Shown here: positions 5,637 through 10,545 of the stretch, in pieces
Layout of the letters: every line of letters starts with the position of its first letter
Numbering within the stretch: the stretch's first letter is position 1
Assembly (NCBI GenBank): GCA_905205085.1
Contig: CAJLCG010000080.1
Coordinates: 1 to 10,545, forward strand
Direction: 5' to 3'
Length of the DNA: 10,545 nt
Source of the DNA: an uncultured Oscillospiraceae bacterium
Lineage (GTDB): Bacteria; Bacillota; Clostridia; Oscillospirales; Oscillospiraceae
Notes under the pieces: generated by a model
What the model was told of the DNA's origin: nothing
What the model saw: only the letters and a program-made list of their open reading frames with translations
The model's database searches: none
Translations under genes and position numbers: made by a program

Positions 5637-6635
5637 ATGGAGTTTTACGCCACCCTGGGGGGCTCCTGCGCCGACCGAGCTACCCTGGACGGGCTGTTTG
5701 CCGCCGGAATGACCGGCGCGCGCTTAAACCTGTCCCATACCACGCTTCAGCAGTGTGCCCCTCTGCTGAAGGAGGTCTACTGGCCCGCCGCCCAAAAGGC
5801 CGGGCGGCAGGCCCACCTGATTATTGACTTACAGGGCCCGGAGCTGCGGGTGGGGACCCTCTCCGCCCCCATCCCTCTGGAGACCGGGAGCCAGACCGTG
5901 CTTGGCCCCGGCGGCATCCCCATCCCTCCGGCGGCTCTGGAGGCCGCCCAGCCGGGGGACCGCATCTCTCTGGACGACAGCGCCCTGCTGGTGCGAGTGG
6001 AGGAGAAGCGCCCGGAGGGCCTTGTCTGCCGGGTGGAACGGGGCGGAACCCTGCAAAGCCGCAAGAGCCTGGCCATCCTGGGCCGGGAGGTAAACACCCC
6101 CACCCTCACCGGGGCGGACCTGGACAATCTGGCCCAGGCCAAACGTTTCGGCGTGACCCATATTCTCCAGCCCTTTGTCCGGGGCGCCGACGACATCCAC
6201 ACCCTGCGCCGGGCTATGGCTCAGGCCGGGCTGGAGCACGGGAAGATCATGGCCAAAATCGAAAACCAGCGTGGTCTGGAGAAGCTGGACGAGATCATCC
6301 AGGCCGCTGACATCATCTGCATCGCCCGGGGCGACCTGGGCAACAGCATGCCCCTGTGGCAGCTGCCCTCCGCCCAAAAACACATTGCCCGCGCCTGCCG
6401 CTCGGCAGGAAAACCCTTCTTCGTGGTCACCCAGCTGCTCTGGTCCATGCAGCAGCGGGCCGTGCCCACCCGGGCCGAGGTGAGCGACATCTACAACGCA
6501 GTGCTGGACGGCTCCTGCGCCCTGATGCTCACCGGCGAGACCGCCGCGGGCAGCTACCCTGTGGAAGCGATGGATTATCTGGTCAAGACTGCCTGTCAGG
6601 CCCTGACCGATTTAGGAAAGGAGAACGAGGTATGA
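5637..6635 (+). CDS. Short pyruvate-kinase-like protein lacking the C-terminal domain
   Basis: The 332-residue product matches the catalytic A and B domains of pyruvate kinase but ends where the C-terminal regulatory domain would begin; normal enzymes have about 470 residues or more. The order of motifs is kept: ATLGGSC (5-11), GARLNLSH (27-34, with R29, N31 and S33), DLQGPELR (64-71), a shortened B domain (about 75-155, with SLDDSALLV), FVRGADD (180-186), AKIENQRG (206-213, with K207 and E209), IARGDLGN (229-236, with D233), VTQLLWSM (264-271) and TRAEVSDIYNAVLDG (278-292). Most catalytic residues survive, but the usual D-T-K-G-P-E-I-R reads D-L-Q-G-P-E-L-R, losing the Thr and Lys beside the phosphoryl/K+ site. 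The start follows AGGAG (5621-5625) and AAGGA (5628-5632). It ends in an ATGA overlap with an oxidoreductase gene. Catalysis of PEP to pyruvate is possible but doubtful; a paralogue with another substrate or role is equally likely. Confidence 0.85.
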   Translation: MEFYATLGGSCADRATLDGLFAAGMTGARLNLSHTTLQQCAPLLKEVYWPAAQKAGRQAHLIIDLQGPELRVGTLSAPIPLETGSQTVLGPGGIPIPPAALEAAQPGDRISLDDSALLVRVEEKRPEGLVCRVERGGTLQSRKSLAILGREVNTPTLTGADLDNLAQAKRFGVTHILQPFVRGADDIHTLRRAMAQAGLEHGKIMAKIENQRGLEKLDEIIQAADIICIARGDLGNSMPLWQLPSAQKHIARACRSAGKPFFVVTQLLWSMQQRAVPTRAEVSDIYNAVLDGSCALMLTGETAAGSYPVEAMDYLVKTACQALTDLGKENEV

Positions 6636-7225
6636 TCGAGCATATTTTGTTTGTCAACGCCTGTATGCGTGGCCGGGAGGAGTCCCGCACCTGGCAGCTC
6701 AGCCAGGCCTTTCTGGATGCCTGCAAGGCCCGCTGGCCCAAGGCAGAAATTTTAGAGCGGGACCTCACCGTCTGCGACCTGCCGGTGCTCACCGGTCCCA
6801 TGACGGTGGAGCGGGACGCGCGCTTCCAGGCCGACCCCTGGGACCCCATGTTTGCCCCCGCCCACGAGATGCAGGGGGCGGATCTCATTGTGGTGGCCGC
6901 TCCCTACTGGGACCTCACCTTCCCCGCCGCCCTGAAGGTCTACCTGGAGTGGTCCAGCGTGCTGGGCATCACCTTCCACTATACCCTGGAGGGCAAGCAG
7001 GAGGGGCTGTGCCAGGCGGGCAATCTGGTGTATATTACCACCTCCGGCGGCCCCATTGGGGACAACAACTTCGGTTACGATTATCTGCGGGGGCTCAGCG
7101 GCATGTTCGGTATCTCCCGCACCCACTGCCTCACCGCCGAGGGATTGGACGTATGGGGGAACGATACCCAGGCCATTCTCAACCGGGCCAAAAAGCAGGC
7201 GGAGAAGCTGGCCGCCAGTCTATGA
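6632..7225 (+). CDS. Flavodoxin-fold NAD(P)H-dependent oxidoreductase (azoreductase/quinone reductase-like)
   Basis: This 197-residue protein resembles the FMN-dependent NADH-azoreductase and NAD(P)H:quinone oxidoreductase family with a flavodoxin-like fold. The first strand HILFVNACMRG (4-14) leads into a phosphate-binding loop with S18 and T20. ADLIVVAAPYWDLTFPAALK (83-102) is the characteristic loop that contacts the isoalloxazine ring. VYITTSGG (133-140) is the TSGG-type loop found in AzoR proteins. Its ATG overlaps the preceding stop as ATGA, with AAAGGAG (6617-6623) eight bases upstream, so it is almost certainly co-translated with the pyruvate-kinase-like gene. Natural electron acceptors of this family are usually unknown; quinones, azo dyes and nitroaromatics are reduced in vitro by relatives. 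No signal peptide or membrane segment is visible, so it should be cytosolic. Confidence 0.85.
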   Translation: MIEHILFVNACMRGREESRTWQLSQAFLDACKARWPKAEILERDLTVCDLPVLTGPMTVERDARFQADPWDPMFAPAHEMQGADLIVVAAPYWDLTFPAALKVYLEWSSVLGITFHYTLEGKQEGLCQAGNLVYITTSGGPIGDNNFGYDYLRGLSGMFGISRTHCLTAEGLDVWGNDTQAILNRAKKQAEKLAASL

Positions 7226-7242
7226 CCCAAAGGCGCTTGTTC

Positions 7243-7271
7243 TTGCCCCATACTGGGAAGACTGATATACT
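7243..7271 (+). promoter_or_regulatory. Sigma-A promoter of polA
   Basis: TTGCCC (7243-7248) and TATACT (7266-7271) are 17 bases apart, and the -10 box is preceded by TGA, giving an extended -10 element. Transcription would start near 7278, about 40 bases before the polA ATG. No terminator is seen between the oxidoreductase gene and this promoter, so read-through may add to polA expression. Confidence 0.65.
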
Positions 7272-7319
7272 GAAGCAGATATTTTACCCCTTTGGGGGAA
7301 GAAACGAGAGGATACCCAC

Positions 7320-10022
7320 ATGAAAAAACTGATGGTCCTGGACGGCAACTCCCTGGTCAACCGGGCCTTTTACGGGGTGAGTCAGAATCTCACCACCCGC
7401 TCCGGCCAGCCCACCAACGCCATCTTCGGCTTTTTGAATATCCTGGGCAAGCTGCTGGACGAGAGCCAGCCCGACGCCCTGTGCGTCACCTTTGACCGCA
7501 AGGCCCCCACCTTCCGCCACCTGGCCTACGACGGCTACAAGGCCACCCGGAAGGGGATGCCTGACGAGCTGGCCAGCCAGATGCCCATTTTGAAGGATGT
7601 CCTGTCCGCCATGAACATCCCCACCTACGAGATGGACGGCTGGGAGGCGGACGACCTGATGGGCACCATCGCCGCTAAGGACACCGCCGCCGGGTGGGAC
7701 ACCATCGTGGTCACCGGCGACAAGGACTCCCTCCAGCTGGTCACCGACCACACCACCGTCAAGCTGGTTTCCACCCGCATGGGCCGCACCACCACCAAGG
7801 ACATGACTCCCGACGCGTTCCGGGAAGAGTACGGCTTTGACCCCATCCACATCATCGACCTCAAGGCCCTCATGGGCGACGCCAGCGACAATATTCCCGG
7901 CGTGAAGGGCGTGGGCGAGAAGACCGCCATGGCTCTGGTGGGCCGGTACGGCTCCATCGACGCGCTGTACGCCGCCATGCCCACCCCGGAGATGGCCCCC
8001 GGCACCCCCGCCAAGCCGGGCGTGGTCAAAAAGCTTCAGGAGGGGGAGGAGATGGCCCGCATGTCCTACGACCTGGCCACCATCCGCTGTAATGCCCCCC
8101 TGGACTTCGACCCGGAGCAGAACCTGCGCAAAGAGGTGGACAACAACCGCCTCTATCAACTCTTCCTGGAGCTGGAGTTTGCCAAGCTCATCGACAAGTA
8201 CCACCTCACCGCTCCCCAGGGGGAGGGCGCGCCCCAGGAGAACAAGATGGTGGAGGGCACCTGCACCAGCGAGGTGGTGCAGGACGCCTCCCGGGCCCAG
8301 GAGCTTCTGGAGCTGTGGCGGCAGGCCGACCATGTGGCCGTGCTGACCCTGCCTGGGCTGGACGCAGTTTGTGTCAGCTTTAACCCCAGCCCCACCGAAG
8401 GCCACGCCGCTCTGCTCTTTGCCAACCGGCTGGAAAACTACAACCAGGTGCTCCAGGCCCTCTTCGCCGCCGACATCCAGAAGGTGGTCCACGGGGCCAA
8501 GGAGCTGGAGAAGGAACTGCTGGACCAGGGGATTGAGCCCCAGGGCATCCGGTTTGACACCGAACTGGCCGCCTACCTGCTCTCCCCCACCGACGGCAGC
8601 TACGACCTGGAGAAGCTGGGGATCACTTACTACAACCAGGAGTTTGCCAAGGCCAAGGAGTATCTCACCCCCGGCGCGTTTGACTCCCTGTTCTCTCTGG
8701 AGTCGGAAGGCCAATCCGCCGGCCCCATGGGCGCGCTTTTGAGCCACTGCGCCCTCATCGACTGTCTGTACGAAACCCTGTCCCAGCGGCTGGAGGAGCT
8801 GGGCCTCACCAAGCTCTATGAGGAGATCGAGCTTCCCCTGTGCCCGGTGCTGGCCGAGATGGAGCGCTCCGGCGTGCTGGTGGACCGGAAGGCTCTGGTT
8901 GCCTTCGGCGAGGCGCTGGCTCAAGGCATTGAGAAGGACCAGGCCCTCATCTATGAGCTGGCCGGGGAGGAGTTCAACATCAACTCCACCCAGCAGCTGG
9001 GCAAGATCCTTTTTGACAAGCTGGGCCTGCCCCCCGTCAAGAAGACAAAGACCGGCTACTCCACCAACGCGGAGGTGCTGGAGAAGCTGCGGGGCAAGCA
9101 CCCCATCATCGAGGCCATTCTGGACTACCGCCAGCTCACCAAGCTGAAATCCACCTACGCCGACGGTCTGGGCAAGGTCATCGCCCCCGACGGGCGCATC
9201 CACACCTGCTTCCAGAACACGGTCACCGCCACTGGGCGGCTCTCCTCCACCGAGCCCAATCTCCAGAATATTCCTATCCGCACCCAGCTGGGTGCCCAGC
9301 TGCGGGAGATGTTTGTGGCCGCTCCCGGCAAGGTGCTGGTGGACGCAGACTACTCCCAGATCGAGCTGCGCCTGCTGGCCCACATGGCCGGAGATCAGGC
9401 TATGATTGAGGGCTTCCACAGCGGGGCGGACATCCACACCATCACCGCCTCCCAGGTCTTTGGGGTAACTCCCGACCAGGTGACTCCCCAGATGCGCCGC
9501 AGCGCCAAGGCGGTAAACTTCGGCATCGTCTACGGCATTTCCCCCTTCTCTCTCAGCCAGGACATCGGCGTTTCCGTCCAGCAGGCCAAGGAGTATATGG
9601 ACAAGTATTTTGCCCACTATTCCGGCGTGCGGGCCTATATGGACGGGGTGGTGGAGCAGGGCAAGCAGGACGGCTATGTCTCCACCCTGTTTGGCCGCCG
9701 CCGCTGGCTGCCGGAGCTCAAGTCCTCCAACTTCAATACCCGCTCCTTCGGCGAGCGGGTGGCGCTGAACATGCCCATCCAGGGCACCGCCGCCGATATT
9801 ATCAAGCTGGCCATGATCCGGGTGCGGGATCGCCTGCTCCGGGAGGGGCTGGAGGGCCGTCTGGTGCTCCAGGTCCACGACGAGCTGATCGTGGAGTGCC
9901 CGGAGGCGGAGGCTGAGACGGTGTGCAAGCTGGTCAAAGAGGAGATGGAGGGCGTGTGCGCTCTGTCCGTTCCCCTGCTGGCCGAGACCCACGCCGGGAC
10001 TACCTGGGCTAGCGCTCATTGA
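7320..10022 (+). CDS. polA: DNA polymerase I
   Basis: PolA fills gaps and removes RNA primers in replication and repair. The 900-residue product has three regions. The 5'-nuclease domain (about 1-290) keeps its metal-binding acids: D8, D59, E109, D111, D112, D134, D136, D187 and D190, the last two in GDASDNIPGVKGVGEK. The 3'-5' exonuclease-like region (about 310-490) lacks the D-x-E of motif Exo I (VAVLTLPGLDAV occurs instead), so proofreading is almost certainly absent, as in Bacillus PolA. The polymerase domain (about 495-900) has motif A DADYSQIELR (675-684, catalytic D677), motif B RRSAKAVNFGIVYG (726-739, with K730, F734 and Y738) and motif C QVHDELIVE (851-859, with H853, D854 and E855). 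F734 is the residue that discriminates against dideoxynucleotides in E. coli PolA. The ATG has AGAGG about ten bases upstream and its own promoter. The stop codon lies inside an 18-bp hairpin. Confidence 0.97.
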   Translation: MKKLMVLDGNSLVNRAFYGVSQNLTTRSGQPTNAIFGFLNILGKLLDESQPDALCVTFDRKAPTFRHLAYDGYKATRKGMPDELASQMPILKDVLSAMNIPTYEMDGWEADDLMGTIAAKDTAAGWDTIVVTGDKDSLQLVTDHTTVKLVSTRMGRTTTKDMTPDAFREEYGFDPIHIIDLKALMGDASDNIPGVKGVGEKTAMALVGRYGSIDALYAAMPTPEMAPGTPAKPGVVKKLQEGEEMARMSYDLATIRCNAPLDFDPEQNLRKEVDNNRLYQLFLELEFAKLIDKYHLTAPQGEGAPQENKMVEGTCTSEVVQDASRAQELLELWRQADHVAVLTLPGLDAVCVSFNPSPTEGHAALLFANRLENYNQVLQALFAADIQKVVHGAKELEKELLDQGIEPQGIRFDTELAAYLLSPTDGSYDLEKLGITYYNQEFAKAKEYLTPGAFDSLFSLESEGQSAGPMGALLSHCALIDCLYETLSQRLEELGLTKLYEEIELPLCPVLAEMERSGVLVDRKALVAFGEALAQGIEKDQALIYELAGEEFNINSTQQLGKILFDKLGLPPVKKTKTGYSTNAEVLEKLRGKHPIIEAILDYRQLTKLKSTYADGLGKVIAPDGRIHTCFQNTVTATGRLSSTEPNLQNIPIRTQLGAQLREMFVAAPGKVLVDADYSQIELRLLAHMAGDQAMIEGFHSGADIHTITASQVFGVTPDQVTPQMRRSAKAVNFGIVYGISPFSLSQDIGVSVQQAKEYMDKYFAHYSGVRAYMDGVVEQGKQDGYVSTLFGRRRWLPELKSSNFNTRSFGERVALNMPIQGTAADIIKLAMIRVRDRLLREGLEGRLVLQVHDELIVECPEAEAETVCKLVKEEMEGVCALSVPLLAETHAGTTWASAH

Positions 10023-10054
10023 TATGGGCGAAAGAATTTCGCCCATATCAATGA
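10016..10054. repeat. Perfect 18-bp inverted repeat spanning the polA stop codon
   Basis: The arm at 10016-10033 and its exact complement at 10037-10054 form an 18-bp stem with a GAA loop. The arm begins TCATTGATATGGGCG. The polA stop codon (10020-10022) is inside the left arm. No T-run follows on either strand (CAGGCTGC to the right), so it is not a standard intrinsic terminator. It probably marks the 3' end of the polA message as an atypical terminator or exonuclease block, or is one copy of a dispersed palindrome. Its AT-richer composition differs from the flanking coding sequence. Confidence 0.8.
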
Positions 10055-10065
10055 CAGGCTGCACG

Positions 10066-10094
10066 CAAAATGGGCCTCTGCTTCTTGCATTTTG
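10066..10094. repeat. Inverted repeat CAAAATG/CATTTTG
   Basis: CAAAATG (10066-10072) and CATTTTG (10088-10094) are complementary with a 15-base spacer. The right arm overlaps the -35 region of the candidate promoter for the last gene, so it could be an operator, but the arms are short. Confidence 0.35.
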
Positions 10095-10113
10095 TCGGTT
10101 TCTGGCTTAAAAT
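10085..10113 (+). promoter_or_regulatory. Candidate promoter for the terminal small membrane protein gene
   Basis: TTGCAT (10085-10090) and TAAAAT (10108-10113) are 17 bases apart. The -10 is one mismatch from consensus; the -35 is weak. Transcription from about 10120 would give a leader of about 160 bases that holds the hairpins and repeats listed below. Confidence 0.4.
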
Positions 10114-10173
10114 TGGAGCATAAGGGAGCTGTCCGATACGGCGCGGCTGTATTGGATCATCCCAGACCCAGAA

Positions 10174-10190
10174 GCGAAACGCAGTTTCGC
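10174..10190. repeat. Hairpin GCGAAAC/GTTTCGC in the leader of the last gene
   Basis: GCGAAAC (10174-10180) and GTTTCGC (10184-10190) form a perfect 7-bp stem with a GCA loop. No T-tract follows. It is the first of several stems in this leader. Confidence 0.6.
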
Positions 10191-10200
10191 ACAAAGTTCT

Positions 10201-10249
10201 TTGCCAAGCTTTCTTTCAAGAAAGCGGCAAGAAAGCGGGCAAGCTTTCT
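10201..10249. repeat. Nested direct and inverted repeats with mutually exclusive stems
   Basis: Four segments occur in order: GCTTTCTT (10208-10215), AAGAAAGC (10218-10225), AAGAAAGC (10229-10236) and GCTTTCT (10243-10249). Segments 1 and 2 pair, as do 3 and 4; alternatively 1 pairs with 3 and 2 pairs with 4. TTGCC (10201-10205) and GGCAA (10226-10230) lengthen the first stem across a 2-base bulge. CAAGAAAGCGG is an exact tandem duplication (10217-10227 and 10228-10238), and CAAGCTTTCT occurs at 10205 and 10240. The block ends about 20 bases before the ribosome site of the last gene. It could be a regulatory leader or part of a dispersed intergenic repeat. Confidence 0.7.
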
Positions 10250-10280
10250 GGAAAGGAAGCGCAGAAAAGGAGGGTATTTT

Positions 10281-10517
10281 ATGAACTGGCTGAGATGGTT
10301 ATTTGATCGGGCGGACGAGTATGCCGCCGAGAGCACCTGGCGTGACTTCGCCCTGGTGAAGATCTGCCTTTGCGCCGTAGGAATTTTGCTGGGCCTTCTG
10401 GTCCCCTCCCGGCACAAGCCCAAAGTGGCCATCCTGGCCGGGATCGCCTTTGTGGCCACCTATATCCCCCTGATGGCCGACTTCCTCCCCTACCTGCTGG
10501 AGCCCAAAGAAGAATAA
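10281..10517 (+). CDS. Small two-helix membrane protein (78 aa), function unknown
   Basis: The product has an amphipathic N-terminus (MNWLRWLFDRADEYAAESTW), a first hydrophobic helix at about 23-41 (FALVKICLCAVGILLGLLV), a basic turn SRHKPK (43-48), a second helix at about 49-71 ending VATYIPLMADFLPYLL, and an acidic tail EPKEE. It resembles a family of about 70-80 residues common in Clostridia and usually annotated 'permease of phosphate ABC transporter'; nothing in so short a protein supports a permease function, and no pst genes are nearby. The start at 10281 is clear: AGGAGGG (10268-10274) lies six bases upstream, while the longer open frame from 10092 runs through repeats. The gene appears to have its own promoter and a structured leader. 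An inner-membrane location is likely. Confidence 0.8.
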   Translation: MNWLRWLFDRADEYAAESTWRDFALVKICLCAVGILLGLLVPSRHKPKVAILAGIAFVATYIPLMADFLPYLLEPKEE

Positions 10518-10545
10518 AGACGCACAAAGCGCCCGTCCAAAGGAC

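Noticed and set aside
7284..10064. A 926-codon open frame on the minus strand, antisense to all of polA
   Set aside because: It mirrors a GC3-rich gene whose codon choice removes antisense stops. The translation is a low-information mix of Gly, Leu, Gln, Val and His without domains, and polA is intact with all motifs.
10201..10249. A CRISPR-like or tandem-repeat array
   Set aside because: The repeats are 7-11 bases, only two to four copies, and arranged as complementary arms without spacers of constant length.
10092..10280. A 63-residue N-terminal extension of the last small protein
   Set aside because: It is basic, low-complexity translation of hairpins and repeats. A very strong ribosome site precedes the ATG at 10281.
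1..10545. tRNA, rRNA, insertion sequence, prophage, toxin-antitoxin or defence genes
   Set aside because: I saw no cloverleaf-like sequence, transposase motif, integrase, attachment duplication or nuclease/effector domain. The genes are mostly housekeeping with uniform codon use.

Overview
The window looks like chromosomal housekeeping DNA from a GC-rich member of the Clostridia, most likely an Oscillospiraceae-type gut Firmicute. This rests on Firmicutes-style Shine-Dalgarno sites (AGGAGG), strong GC bias at third codon positions, an mltG next to a U32 hydroxylase gene (as in the Bacillus yrrL-yrrO region), a polA with a degenerate proofreading domain, and two very small membrane proteins of types often seen in clostridial genomes. 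The organism assignment is an inference; there is no rRNA or taxon marker here.

Layout. Minus strand, positions 67-2457: mltG (peptidoglycan lytic transglycosylase) followed by a TrhP-type U32 tRNA hydroxylase, separated by a perfect hairpin. Plus strand, 2668-2811: a 47-residue Cys/Gly/Asn-rich peptide ended by a classic terminator. Minus strand, 2865-5414: a compact run in the order tagA (GT26 glycosyltransferase), tmk (dTMP kinase), a DJ-1/PfpI protein, and 5-formyltetrahydrofolate cyclo-ligase. Junctions are a 1-base TAATG overlap, a 33-base gap and a 26-base overlap. Plus strand, 5637-7225: a 332-residue pyruvate-kinase-like protein without the C-terminal domain, coupled by an ATGA overlap to a flavodoxin-fold NAD(P)H oxidoreductase. 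Plus strand, 7320-10022: full-length polA with its own good promoter. The last 500 bases hold a perfect 18-bp stem across the polA stop codon, a stretch of nested repeats, and a 78-residue two-helix membrane protein.

How the parts relate. Tmk and the folate cyclo-ligase both serve thymidylate/one-carbon metabolism. TagA and MltG act at the cell envelope. PolA is repair and replication. Divergent promoters can be placed between mltG and the Cys-rich peptide, and between tagA and the pyruvate-kinase-like gene; polA and the 3'-terminal small gene also have plausible promoters.

I do not see a defence system, mobile element, CRISPR array or biosynthetic cluster. The most unusual items are the shortened pyruvate-kinase paralogue and its flavoprotein partner, the DJ-1 protein with altered active-site surroundings, the Cys-rich peptide with a possible sporulation-type promoter, the recurrent hairpins that abut stop codons but carry no U-tract in the sense direction, and the repeat-rich leader before the last gene.
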